Assembly (NCBI GenBank): GCA_016182705.1 | Contig: JACPGA010000052.1 | Coordinates: forward strand, 1 to 15,168 | DNA from: Deltaproteobacteria bacterium | Lineage (GTDB): Bacteria > Desulfobacterota > GWC2-55-46 | Length of the DNA: 15,168 nt | Direction of reading: 5' to 3' | Shown: positions 1 through 6,804 of the stretch, piece by piece | Position numbering within the stretch: position 1 is the stretch's first letter | Layout of the letters: each line of letters opens with the position of its first letter | Program-made: the position numbers and the translations under genes | Notes under the pieces: model-generated | What the model saw: the letters and a program-made list of their open reading frames with translations, nothing else | Told to the model about the DNA's origin: nothing | The model's database searches: none

Positions 1-84
1 GGGGAAGGTAAGCGGGCCTGCTCGGAGGCAGGAGGAGGAAAGCGAGCGAGCCGGGTAAACAGAAAAAGCGCGGCAGCGCGCAAA
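1..84 (-). repeat. Dispersed intergenic repeat, copy 1 (cut by window edge)
   Basis: The reverse complement of this segment matches 8222-8305 at 80 of 84 positions without gaps. It starts at the terminator stem (GCGCG/CGCGC) downstream of mltG and runs outward through GTTTACCCGGC and a C/T-rich stretch. The match continues to base 1, so the rest of the element lies outside the window. No coding potential is evident. It looks like a noncoding dispersed repeat placed at the 3' end of a gene. Confidence 0.85.
61..84 (-). terminator. Rho-independent terminator of ruvX-mltG
   Basis: Read on the minus strand, a short GC-only stem GCGCG / CGCGC with a 4-nt loop is followed by TTTTTCT. It lies about 55 bases downstream of the mltG stop codon. 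The same hairpin is conserved in the repeat copy at 8225-8244, so the terminator belongs to, or sits at the edge of, the dispersed repeat. Confidence 0.6.
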
Positions 85-137
85 TGGACTTTTATGTAAG
101 AAGCTGAAAAGAGTTGCTTAGTTCCTTTTCCCCTTCA

Positions 138-1160
138 CTACCCTTCCGCCCCCACCTTCTTCGTCAGCTTCATGCTCCTCTGAAACTGGTTTACGGCTTT
201 GTTATGTTCTTTGAGGGATTTGGAGAACTGGTGGGTCCCGTCGTTCCGGGAGACGAAATAGAGGTAGTCGGCCTTTGCCGGGCGGAGCGCGGCGCTTATG
301 GAGTCCTTTCCCGGGTTCGCTATGGGGCCGGGCGGCAGCCCGAAGTTGACATAGGTATTATATGGAGACTTCATGGAAAGGTGCTGTTTTTTTATATTGC
401 CGTCAAAAACGGGAATGCCGTAGATGACCGTCGGGTCGCTCTGAAGCCTGATGCCCTTGTTAAGCCTGTTGTGAAAGACCGCTGAGATGAGGTTTCTTTC
501 TGAGGGTGCGCCTGTCTCCTTTTCTATGATGGAGGCCAGCGTCACGATCTTTCTCATGGACATGCCGCTCTTTTCCACCTCGAATTCGAACTCGGAAAAT
601 ACCTGCCTGAAACGCTCGACCATCCGCGCTATCATCTCGTCGGCGCTCATGCCCTTATTGAACGCGTAAGTATCCGGAAAAAGATATCCTTCCAGCGTGG
701 GACCGGAAAGGCCCAATGACTTCACGAGGGCCGGGTCAAGCGCGCGGGCGATAAATACCTGCCTCTGGACGAGGCCGGCTTCATCGAGAGCTGACGCTAT
801 CTCGATTATATTGTACCCTTCAGGAACTGTTATGAGATACCTCTTCACCTTGCCCTTTACGAGGTATTCGAGAACTTCCATTGGGGTCATGCTCGTGGTG
901 AACTCGTATTCCCCGGCCTTGACCTTTTTGTAAGCGCCGAGGATTCGCGCGGCAAAGCTGAAGCTTTCGGCGTCGCGGACGACCCCGGCCTTTTCAAGCT
1001 TGTCGGCGATCATCCTGAAGCTCAGGCCCCGCTCAATGGTGACGATACGGCTTTCCGGCGTGGTCGAAGGGGGAGTATAGAAAGTGATGTACAGATGCGT
1101 TGCGGCCAGCAGGACCGCTGCAGCGAGGATTAAAGTTATTTTTTCGAGACGTTTGCGCAT
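138..1160 (-). CDS. mltG: Endolytic murein transglycosylase MltG (YceG-like)
   Basis: MltG cleaves nascent peptidoglycan glycan strands in the periplasm and is thought to set their length. The 340-aa protein has a short basic N-terminus and one membrane anchor (about residues 8-28), then a LysM-like segment (about 38-105) and the YceG catalytic domain. Family hallmarks are EGYLFPDTY (157-165), LASIIEKET (208-216, with the probable catalytic Glu213), RLQSDPTVIYG (238-248) and GLPPGPIANPG (274-284). Length matches the family. It starts 17 bases after the ruvX stop, so the two genes probably share a transcript; its ribosome binding site is weak, consistent with coupling. A terminator follows at 61-84. 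Confidence 0.95.
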   Translation of the reverse strand: MRKRLEKITLILAAAVLLAATHLYITFYTPPSTTPESRIVTIERGLSFRMIADKLEKAGVVRDAESFSFAARILGAYKKVKAGEYEFTTSMTPMEVLEYLVKGKVKRYLITVPEGYNIIEIASALDEAGLVQRQVFIARALDPALVKSLGLSGPTLEGYLFPDTYAFNKGMSADEMIARMVERFRQVFSEFEFEVEKSGMSMRKIVTLASIIEKETGAPSERNLISAVFHNRLNKGIRLQSDPTVIYGIPVFDGNIKKQHLSMKSPYNTYVNFGLPPGPIANPGKDSISAALRPAKADYLYFVSRNDGTHQFSKSLKEHNKAVNQFQRSMKLTKKVGAEG

Positions 1161-1177
1161 GAAGTGTAAGGATCCGG

Positions 1178-1600
1178 CTAAAGGGGCTTGTTCTTGAGGT
1201 TGTCAAGGTAGCCCTGGAGTATGTACGAGGCTGCCATCTTGTCGATGACCTCTTTTCTGCGTCCCCTGCTCATGTCCCCTTCGATGAGCAGGCGCTCAAC
1301 TGCCGCCGTTGAAAGCCTCTCGTCCCAGGTGACGACCGGAAAAGGGCCGGCTTTTTTGAGCATTTCCACGAACTTCAGGACGAATTCCGTAGTGGAGCTT
1401 GTCGTCCCGTCCATGTTCAGTGGCAACCCGGCAACTATCTTTTCTACTTCGTTCTCCCGTGCCGTCTTGAAGACATCTTCCAGATCTTTCGCCAGGGACG
1501 ACCTCTTTATGACCTTCAGGGGCTGGGCTGTTATTCCCGCCTCGTCGCTCAAGGCCACACCAATGGTCTTCCTGCCAATGTCCAGCCCGAGTATCCTCAT
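1178..1600 (-). CDS. ruvX: RuvX/YqgF family RNase H-fold nuclease
   Basis: This family is annotated as putative pre-16S rRNA nuclease or Holliday-junction resolvase. The ATG at 1600 gives 140 aa, close to the E. coli length of 138. The protein begins with the conserved MRILGLDIGRKTIGVALSD, in which Asp7 is an acidic active-site residue. Other hallmarks are VAGLPLNMDGT (57-66), WDERLST (92-98) and IDKMAAS (119-125). The frame stays open to 1759, but the extra 53 residues have no family counterpart and cover the probable promoter at 1740-1769, so the longer start is rejected. No strong Shine-Dalgarno is visible. It is cotranscribed with mltG. Confidence 0.93.
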   Translation of the reverse strand: MRILGLDIGRKTIGVALSDEAGITAQPLKVIKRSSLAKDLEDVFKTARENEVEKIVAGLPLNMDGTTSSTTEFVLKFVEMLKKAGPFPVVTWDERLSTAAVERLLIEGDMSRGRRKEVIDKMAASYILQGYLDNLKNKPL

Positions 1601-1739
1601 TCCATGGTGGCTGTCTCTGCCGTTTTTCCGAATATTATTTTCGTCATTAATTTTCTTCCGGCCTGTCGCGTGATGTAATGGCCCGACAACATTAAAAGTG
1701 GCATACGGTGAAGCTCTTGCCCAGGTGCCTGTCTCAGAA

Positions 1740-1769
1740 AATATAACCTCTAAAGGCATGCTTCTTCAA
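1740..1769 (-). promoter_or_regulatory. Candidate sigma-70-type promoter for ruvX-mltG
   Basis: On the minus strand, TTGAAG (1769-1764) and TATATT (1745-1740) are separated by 18 bases. Predicted transcription would start near 1733, leaving about 130 bases of leader before the ruvX ATG at 1600. The position is sensible, but the call rests on sequence alone. Confidence 0.4.
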
Positions 1770-1777
1770 GGTATTTC

Positions 1778-1806
1778 TTGACTCGGACTTTGCGTACCTG
1801 TAAAAT
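1778..1806 (+). promoter_or_regulatory. Sigma-70-type promoter of tRNA-Val
   Basis: TTGACT (1778-1783) and TAAAAT (1801-1806) are spaced by exactly 17 bases. Transcription would begin near 1813, about 11 bases before the mature tRNA 5' end, as expected for a monocistronic tRNA gene. Confidence 0.7.
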
Positions 1807-1823
1807 AAAAAACTTCCCTGACC

Positions 1824-1898
1824 GGGCGGTTAACTCAGCGGCAGAGTGCCACCTTCACACGGTGGAAGTCACAGGTTCAAATCCTGTACCGCCCACCA
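1824..1898 (+). tRNA. tRNA-Val (anticodon CAC)
   Basis: A complete cloverleaf is visible. The 7-bp acceptor stem GGGCGGT/ACCGCCC is perfect. The D stem is ACTC/GAGT, the anticodon stem CCACC/GGTGG with loop TTCACAC, and the T stem ACAGG/CCTGT with loop TTCAAAT. The anticodon CAC (1856-1858) reads the valine codon GUG. The discriminator base is A (1895) and CCA is encoded (1896-1898). No obvious hairpin terminator follows. Its 3' end is not repeated in the window, so there is no sign of an integrated element here. Confidence 0.96.
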
Positions 1899-1990
1899 TT
1901 TTCGACCTGTCCCCATCATCCACCTCCTGGCTTTTTCCACTTGCTTCCAGCTGCTCGGGTTTGTAATAATTACTATTAAATAAGCCTTTA

Positions 1991-2209
1991 TTATTGGTAT
2001 TGACAGTCTTTTTCAAAAGGTCTATAATTTGTTAAATAACGTTTGTATGTCCCCTTCTTGATTAACACCGGGTGACAAAGCGCCTCGGCAAATTCTTGCA
2101 GCTCCAGCTTTCCCAAAAGCTCCGCTCTCGTACTGAATTGCCCTCTTTGCCACTCTCCTGAGAACGCGGAAAATGTTTCAGGACCGGTTATCGTGTGACC
2201 CTCAACCAA
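1991..2209 (-). CDS. Doubtful small ORF, 72 codons
   Basis: This frame opens after a TGA near 2245 and its only start is TTG at 2209, without a Shine-Dalgarno. The translation has ordinary composition and no recognised domain. Its 3' end overlaps the perfect promoter at 2000-2028 on the other strand, which argues against a functional gene. It could be the decayed tail of a former gene, or chance. It is listed only because the surrounding region otherwise lacks genes. Confidence 0.15.
   Translation of the reverse strand: MVEGHTITGPETFSAFSGEWQRGQFSTRAELLGKLELQEFAEALCHPVLIKKGTYKRYLTNYRPFEKDCQYQ
2000..2028 (+). promoter_or_regulatory. Perfect-consensus sigma-70 promoter
   Basis: TTGACA (2000-2005), a 17-base spacer and TATAAT (2023-2028) match the sigma-70 consensus exactly. 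Predicted transcription starts near 2035, about 213 bases before the regulator ATG at 2248. It probably drives that gene through a long leader, or an independent small RNA. Confidence 0.7.
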
Positions 2210-2247
2210 GATGACACAACAAGATAATGTGAGTAAAGGAGAGTGAA

Positions 2248-2739
2248 ATGGGCGTCAGTTATTCAGATATAATAGAGAGGATGAGATGGGCCGGGAAACT
2301 CAAGAACGACTCTGCCGTTGCAAGAGTGCTTGGTGTAACCCCGCAGGCCCTCTCGAATTATAAGAAAAGAGGCGAGATGCCGACAGACCTGGTTCTGAGG
2401 TTCGCGAACATCTACGGCCTTTCGGTAGACTGGCTCATCTCCGGCGAAGGCGAGATGTATAAGCCCGGCAGGGGCGGCGAGTTTGCCGCCAAGGGCTACA
2501 TGATAGCCGCTGAAGAGACAAGCGCGTACGGCAAGGAAGGCAAAGAGTTCAGGCCTCCTGATTTTGCCTCGCTCTCCCCTGACGAGATAATCTATGTCGG
2601 CAAGCTTCTGAAGATCCTCCGCAGCAGCAACAAAAGCACCGCCGCCGCTATCAAGTACAGCGTGGACGCCTTCCTGAAGGCTTCCGAACTTCCGGTTGAG
2701 GCTTATGAGCCTGAAAAGGAAGCTGTAAACAAGAATTAA
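2248..2739 (+). CDS. CI-type helix-turn-helix transcriptional regulator
   Basis: The protein is 163 aa. Residues about 7-66 form a phage CI-repressor-type HTH domain, including DSAVARVLGVTPQALSNYKKRG (21-42, the turn and recognition helix) and the family-typical YGLSVDWLISGEG (56-68). No S24/LexA-like peptidase domain follows. Instead the C-terminus has a proline/acid linker and a helical segment (about 107-155) that may dimerise. An ideal ribosome binding site (AAGGAG, 7-8 bases upstream) fixes the start. The neighbours are a tRNA and the quinone cluster, with no phage genes, so this is either a domesticated repressor or a chromosomal regulator of unknown target. The terminator at 2888-2922 lies 150 bases downstream. 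Confidence 0.85.
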   Translation: MGVSYSDIIERMRWAGKLKNDSAVARVLGVTPQALSNYKKRGEMPTDLVLRFANIYGLSVDWLISGEGEMYKPGRGGEFAAKGYMIAAEETSAYGKEGKEFRPPDFASLSPDEIIYVGKLLKILRSSNKSTAAAIKYSVDAFLKASELPVEAYEPEKEAVNKN

Positions 2740-2887
2740 GGTAAAAATTTTATTTTTTCTGATTTCTTTGTTGGCCGGAAATAAAAATGCTCACATATTG
2801 TCATATAATGCTCCGCTTTTTATTTCCGCCCTGCCTCGAACTTAGAAAAACTAACTAATTTTTAGAGCAGCGATAAGTTAAAAGCCC

Positions 2888-2922
2888 AAAGGCCGCGTCC
2901 TGAAAAGGATGCGGCCTTTTTT
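2888..2922 (+). terminator. Strong Rho-independent terminator
   Basis: AGGCCGCGTCC (2890-2900) pairs with GGATGCGGCCT (2908-2918) through one G-T wobble around a 7-base loop, and is followed by a T run. It ends transcription from the CI-like gene side and lies only 47 bases before ubiC. Any ubi promoter must therefore be within those 47 bases, or transcripts must read through. Confidence 0.85.
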
Positions 2923-2969
2923 CATTTCAGGAGCGCCCAGCTTACCATTGTTGACCAGATGGAATCTAT

Positions 2970-3587
2970 ATGGTAATTTCACAACTTATGGGAAAAGGCT
3001 TCTCTCTCACAGTTCTGGACGGTTGGCTTGCGCCCTCACACGAGGCCGCGTCCAGATTGCTCGATGGCCTGCTGGCGCACGAAAAGCTCCTTCTTTTCTC
3101 GGAAGGCTCGATGACCCTTGAACTCGAGCTCTTGACGGGTAAGCGTGTGGACGTGGAGCTCAAGCTCAAGGACGAGCGCCCTCTTACCGGAGCGGAGGCG
3201 GAATTCCTTGGGGTAGCGCCAGGAGTCATGGCCGTGGAACGGGAGGTCTGGCTCGTTGCCGGAGGGACAAAGCTCCTTTACGCCCACACTCTCATCCCGG
3301 TGCAATGTCTCGACAAAGAGGTCAGGCGTGCCCTGGACGAGAAAAGCTCGGAGCCACTGGGAAGGGTGCTCTCTTCCAGAGGGATACTCTTTGCCAAGGA
3401 AAGGCTTGAAGCAGGCCGTGTCAGATGTGAAGCCGCTTCAAAAGACCTGGAGCTGAACACTGGAGCGTCCCTGTACGCGAGACGCTATATACTTTACAAC
3501 AAGGGTACCCGGAACTGGGTAATAAAGGCGGCCGTGACCGAAGTCTTCAGCCCCGCCCTGATTGGCGCTGAGGCCGCCGCGAAATGA
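2970..3587 (+). CDS. ubiC: Chorismate lyase (UbiC-like)
   Basis: UbiC converts chorismate to 4-hydroxybenzoate and pyruvate, the entry step of ubiquinone synthesis. The 205-aa protein aligns by eye with E. coli UbiC. It has EREVWL (90-95, with Arg91 matching the substrate-binding Arg), HTLIPV (106-111), PLGRVL (129-134), LYARRYIL (168-175) and VTEVFSP (189-195, with Glu191 matching the essential Glu). It is about 40 aa longer than the E. coli enzyme. The Arg usual in the RTVVP-type motif is His106 here. The start is uncertain: an in-frame ATG also exists at 2988, and neither has a strong ribosome binding site. It overlaps ubiA by 4 bases, which implies coupling. Confidence 0.85.
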   Translation: MVISQLMGKGFSLTVLDGWLAPSHEAASRLLDGLLAHEKLLLFSEGSMTLELELLTGKRVDVELKLKDERPLTGAEAEFLGVAPGVMAVEREVWLVAGGTKLLYAHTLIPVQCLDKEVRRALDEKSSEPLGRVLSSRGILFAKERLEAGRVRCEAASKDLELNTGASLYARRYILYNKGTRNWVIKAAVTEVFSPALIGAEAAAK

Positions 3588-4459
3588 GCGCCTCTGCCCC
3601 AGCCCTTGGCAAGCTGTCTGCCATATCAGATCTCGTGCGCCTGCCGAAACAACAGGGCACGCTTCTTCTGCTGTGGCCGACCATGTGGTCGCTTTTCATA
3701 GCTTCCAATGGCGCGCCTTCGTGGAAGCACATTCTGATATTCCTGCTCGGCACCTTTCTTATGAGGAGCGCGGGCTGCGCCATAAACGACCTGGCTGACA
3801 GGAAGTTCGACCCTGAAGTGGAAAGGACCAGGACAAGGCCGTTGGCAAGCGGCAGGCTCAAGCCCGTTGAGGCGCTCTTTGTGTTCGCCTTTCTCTGTCT
3901 TTTGGCCTTCGTGCTCGTCCTTCAGCTCAACACTTTGACTGTCATGCTTTCGTTTGCGGGCCTCGCGTTCGCGGCCGCCTACCCGTTCGTTAAAAGGGTG
4001 AGCCATTTCCCTCAGGTCGTCCTTGGCATGGCATTCGGCTGGGGTTCGGTAATGGCCTGGAGCGCGGTTCGAGGCGAGCTGTCGGTAGTGGCGCTGCTGA
4101 TATTCGTGGCGAACATATTCTGGTCAACCGCTTATGACACCATATACGCACTAATGGATAAGGAAGATGATATAAAGATAGGCGTCAAGTCGACGGCTAT
4201 CTTTTTCGGCAGCCATGTTTTCAACGCCCTCGTGGCGCTCTATTTTTTGACCTGCCTGGCGCTCGGTGCCGCTGGAATCATCGAGGGGCTCGGCCTTGTT
4301 TATCTCGCGGGGCTGGTCATCTGCCTTGTGCTGTTCCTTGCGGTAGTAGGCATGGTAAAATCAAACCCGACCAGACAGACCGCTAACAGGGGCTTTATAG
4401 CAAACGCCTTTATCGGCGGGGTGCTGCTTGTTTTCATAATAATCGATATGAACCTTTAA
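3584..4459 (+). CDS. ubiA: 4-hydroxybenzoate polyprenyltransferase
   Basis: UbiA is a membrane prenyltransferase that attaches a polyprenyl chain to 4-hydroxybenzoate. The 291-aa hydrophobic protein has the two aspartate-rich motifs that bind Mg-diphosphate: NDLADRKFD (68-76) and YDTIYALMDKEDD (184-196). It also has the TRPLASGR signature (84-91). Several membrane helices are evident, for example 45-62, 96-113, 117-136, 165-183, 208-236 and 238-261. The ATG overlaps the ubiC stop (ATGA). The strong UbiA signature and ubiC/ubiD neighbours favour ubiquinone over menaquinone (MenA) or haem O (CtaB) roles. Confidence 0.93.
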   Translation: MSASAPALGKLSAISDLVRLPKQQGTLLLLWPTMWSLFIASNGAPSWKHILIFLLGTFLMRSAGCAINDLADRKFDPEVERTRTRPLASGRLKPVEALFVFAFLCLLAFVLVLQLNTLTVMLSFAGLAFAAAYPFVKRVSHFPQVVLGMAFGWGSVMAWSAVRGELSVVALLIFVANIFWSTAYDTIYALMDKEDDIKIGVKSTAIFFGSHVFNALVALYFLTCLALGAAGIIEGLGLVYLAGLVICLVLFLAVVGMVKSNPTRQTANRGFIANAFIGGVLLVFIIIDMNL

Positions 4460-4468
4460 GGGTGGCCG

Positions 4469-5920
4469 ATGCCGTACACTGACCTACGGGAATACCTCGA
4501 AGAGCTTGAAAAAAAAGGGCTCCTCAAAAGGATAAAAACAGAGGTCGACCCTGACCTTGAAGTCGCCGAGATACAGGACAGGCTCGTCAGAAGCGGCGGC
4601 CCGGCTGTCATCTTCGAGAAGGTCAAGGGCCACTCAATGCCGATAGTCGGAAACCTGTTCGGTACAAGGGAGCGGGTCGCGCTCGGCCTCGGCGTTACCG
4701 AAGAAGACCTCGGCGAGATAGGCCAGTTCATAGCCATGCTCCAGAGGCCAGAGCCGCCAGAGGGGCTCTGGGACGCCGTGAAAAAGATCCCGTTCTTCGG
4801 CAAGATCCTGACGCTCGGCCCCAAGACCGTAAGGAGCGGCCCCTGCCAGGAAGTAGTCCATACCGACAACGCCGACCTCTCGAAGATACCGATTATAAAA
4901 TGCTGGCCCGGAGACGCGGCCCCGCTCATCACATGGCCGCTTGTCATAACTCAATCCCCTGATGGCGGCCCGTACAATGTCGGCGTCTACAGGATGCAGT
5001 ACCTTGATTCAAAGCGCGCCATCATGCGCTGGCTCAAGCACAGGGGCGGGGCTACACACCAGAGGCAGTGGGAAGAACAAGGCAAAGCAATGCCGGTTGC
5101 TATTGCCATTGGCTGCGACCCGGCTACCATTATCGCCGGCGTGACGCCTGTGCCCGAAAATGTGGGCGAGTACCATTTCGCAGGAGTACTGAGAAAAAAA
5201 GCTATAGAGCTCGTCGAGTGCAAGACAATCCCGCTCAAGGTCCCCGCCACGGCCGAGATAATCATAGAAGGCGAGATACGGCATGAAGACCTCGCGATGG
5301 AAGGGCCGTTCGGCGATCACACCGGCTACTATAACGCGGCTGAGCCCTTTCCGGTTTTCCATGTGAAGGCCATAACGCACAGGAAAGACCCGCTCTATCT
5401 GACGACCATAACCGGCAGGCCGCCCAAGGAGGACGCGGTAATCGGCACCGTCCTTAACAAGTTGTACCTGCCGTCGCTCAAGCTCCAGTTCCCTGAGGTC
5501 GTTGACTTCAGCCTTCCGATGGAGGCTGTCTCATACAGGATAGCTGTCGTTTCGATTAAGAAAGAATATCCCGGACACGCCCGCAGGATTATGATGGGCC
5601 TCTGGGGGATCTTAAAGCAGTTCACTTATGTGAAGTACATAATCGTCGTTGACGAAGACATAGACGTGCACAACTGGGCAGACGTCATCTGGGCCATCTC
5701 CACGAGGGTCGACCCGAAGAGGGATTCCTTCTTTGTCGAGAACACGCCCATCGACTATCTTGATTTTTCCTCCCCGCTGGATTCCCTCGGGTCCAAGATG
5801 GGAATAGACGCGACGAACAAGTACCCGCCCGAGGTCACGCGCAGATGGGGTGAGACAATGAAGATGGACAAGGCCACTGTCGAACTCGTTGACAGGAAGT
5901 GGAAGGACTACGGGTTTTGA
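4469..5920 (+). CDS. ubiD: UbiD family prenyl-FMN-dependent decarboxylase
   Basis: UbiD removes the carboxyl group of 3-polyprenyl-4-hydroxybenzoate, using the prenylated FMN made by UbiX. The 483-aa length fits the family (about 490 aa in E. coli). Visible hallmarks are NVGVYRMQ (170-177, with Arg175), MEGPFGDHTGYY (277-288, with Glu278 and Asp283 at the acidic catalytic positions), TGRPPKEDA (315-323) and EYPGHARRIMMGLW in the second half. It starts 9 bases after ubiA. UbiX is not in the window. Some UbiD homologues decarboxylate other aromatic acids (for example in the futalosine pathway), but the ubiC/ubiA/ubiG context supports the ubiquinone role. Confidence 0.93.
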   Translation: MPYTDLREYLEELEKKGLLKRIKTEVDPDLEVAEIQDRLVRSGGPAVIFEKVKGHSMPIVGNLFGTRERVALGLGVTEEDLGEIGQFIAMLQRPEPPEGLWDAVKKIPFFGKILTLGPKTVRSGPCQEVVHTDNADLSKIPIIKCWPGDAAPLITWPLVITQSPDGGPYNVGVYRMQYLDSKRAIMRWLKHRGGATHQRQWEEQGKAMPVAIAIGCDPATIIAGVTPVPENVGEYHFAGVLRKKAIELVECKTIPLKVPATAEIIIEGEIRHEDLAMEGPFGDHTGYYNAAEPFPVFHVKAITHRKDPLYLTTITGRPPKEDAVIGTVLNKLYLPSLKLQFPEVVDFSLPMEAVSYRIAVVSIKKEYPGHARRIMMGLWGILKQFTYVKYIIVVDEDIDVHNWADVIWAISTRVDPKRDSFFVENTPIDYLDFSSPLDSLGSKMGIDATNKYPPEVTRRWGETMKMDKATVELVDRKWKDYGF

Positions 5921-6095
5921 TTTGTAGGATTGCGAGGAGCAAAGCATTGAAGTAATCTCTATCCAATTTACTTAAGAACGAGATTGCTTATCTCACCCCA
6001 TCCTGGGGTTCGACCCTTTGGGCCTTCTCGCTTCGCTCACAGTTCAATTTTTGCTATCCTGCAAAAATTGTCGTTTCGCTCGCAAAGACAACCAT
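5921..6095. repeat. MITE-like palindromic intergenic element
   Basis: The spacer between ubiD and ubiG is built of nested inverted repeats. Outer ends share TTGCGAG: ATTGCGAGGAGCAAAGCA near 5929-5946, and CTTTGCGAGCGAAACGAC when 6071-6088 is read on the other strand. Inside are AGTAATCTC (5951-5959) pairing with GAGATTGCT (5980-5988), CCCCA/TGGGG around 5996-6008, and a perfect 10-bp stem CAATTTTTGC/GCAAAAATTG (6045-6070). TTGCGAG-plus-AATCTC palindromes recall small mobile intergenic repeats seen in many genomes. No ORF lies inside. Confidence 0.6.
6045..6070. repeat. Perfect 10-bp hairpin before ubiG
   Basis: CAATTTTTGC (6045-6054) and GCAAAAATTG (6061-6070) are perfectly complementary around the loop TATCCT. 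No T tract follows on the plus strand, so this is not a standard terminator. It forms part of the MITE-like element and would fold in the ubiG leader RNA. Confidence 0.6.
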
Positions 6096-6108
6096 AGAGA
6101 AGAGGACT

Positions 6109-6792
6109 ATGACAACAGACGCTGAAAAATTTGACCAGTGGGGACGCGAGTGGTGGAACCCCGCAGGGAAGCTCTTCTCCCTTCACAGGATAAATCCGCT
6201 TCGTTTCGAGTACTTCTCAAAGGCTGCGGGCAAGCTTGATGGAAAGACGGTCCTCGATGTAGGCTGCGGCGGAGGCCTTCTTGCCGAAGAGTTCGCCAAG
6301 GCGGGCTCTGCTGTGACCGGCATAGATCTCTCTCCGGTAGCTATAGAGGCGGCCAGCAGGCACGCGGGGCAGGCAGGGCTTTCGATAGATTACAAAGTCG
6401 GCTCGCCGCAAACGCTCGCCAGAGAGCAGCAGGTCTTTGACATCATCGTTTGCGCGGAAGTTTTGGAGCACGTCGATGACCTTGGCGCGTTTTTGAAAGA
6501 CACGCTTTCCATGCTTAAACCCGGCGGGCTTTTTTTCTTCGGTACTATAAACAAGACCATCAGGGCGCGCTTTCTCGCGCTGTTCGTCGCCGAAGATCTC
6601 CTCGGCATGGTGCCCCGGGGCACGCACGACTACAACAGGTTCGTGAGGCCGTCTATCCTGAAGCAACTCCTTGAAGACAACGGCGTGGAGATGAAGGAAC
6701 TGAAGGGCATGAGCTATGACCCGTTGAAGCTTGAGTTCAGGATATCAAATGACACTTCGGTCAATTATCTGGGTTACGCAGCGAAGAGGTAA
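6109..6792 (+). CDS. ubiG: Ubiquinone biosynthesis O-methyltransferase UbiG
   Basis: UbiG performs both S-adenosylmethionine-dependent O-methylations of ubiquinone synthesis. The 227-aa protein has the UbiG-specific N-terminus KFDQWGREWWNPAG (7-20) and HRINPLR (26-32). The class I methyltransferase glycine motif VLDVGCGGG is at 48-56, followed by VTGIDLS (69-75) and CAEVLEHV, the post-motif II pattern. The family-specific MVPRGTHDYNRFVRPS is in the C-terminal third. All these match E. coli UbiG rather than a generic methyltransferase. It lies 188 bases after ubiD, across the palindromic element, and 12 bases before the next gene. Confidence 0.95.
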   Translation: MTTDAEKFDQWGREWWNPAGKLFSLHRINPLRFEYFSKAAGKLDGKTVLDVGCGGGLLAEEFAKAGSAVTGIDLSPVAIEAASRHAGQAGLSIDYKVGSPQTLAREQQVFDIIVCAEVLEHVDDLGAFLKDTLSMLKPGGLFFFGTINKTIRARFLALFVAEDLLGMVPRGTHDYNRFVRPSILKQLLEDNGVEMKELKGMSYDPLKLEFRISNDTSVNYLGYAAKR

Positions 6793-6804
6793 ACTTTTCA
6801 ACCG

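Larger units (their letters stand above)
1899..2247. other. Intergenic region with a long leader
   Basis: These 349 bases lie between the tRNA and the CI-like regulator. They contain a perfect-consensus plus-strand promoter (2000-2028) and then about 210 bases without a convincing gene on either strand. A small perfect hairpin (AGCTTT, loop CCCA, AAAGCT; 2106-2121) is visible. A 72-codon minus-strand frame (1991-2209) has only a TTG start and no ribosome binding site. The segment may be an untranslated leader or a small RNA. Confidence 0.5.

Noticed and set aside
1178..1759. Longer ruvX start at 1759
   Set aside because: The additional 53 residues are not found in the family, and the frame starts within the probable promoter region.
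1824..2739. tRNA-Val as attachment site of an integrated element including the CI-like gene
   Set aside because: No second copy of the tRNA 3' end, no integrase and no other mobile-element genes are in the window.
4469..5920. UbiD as a futalosine-pathway (menaquinone) decarboxylase
   Set aside because: The adjacent ubiC, ubiA and canonical ubiG point to the 4-hydroxybenzoate ubiquinone route.
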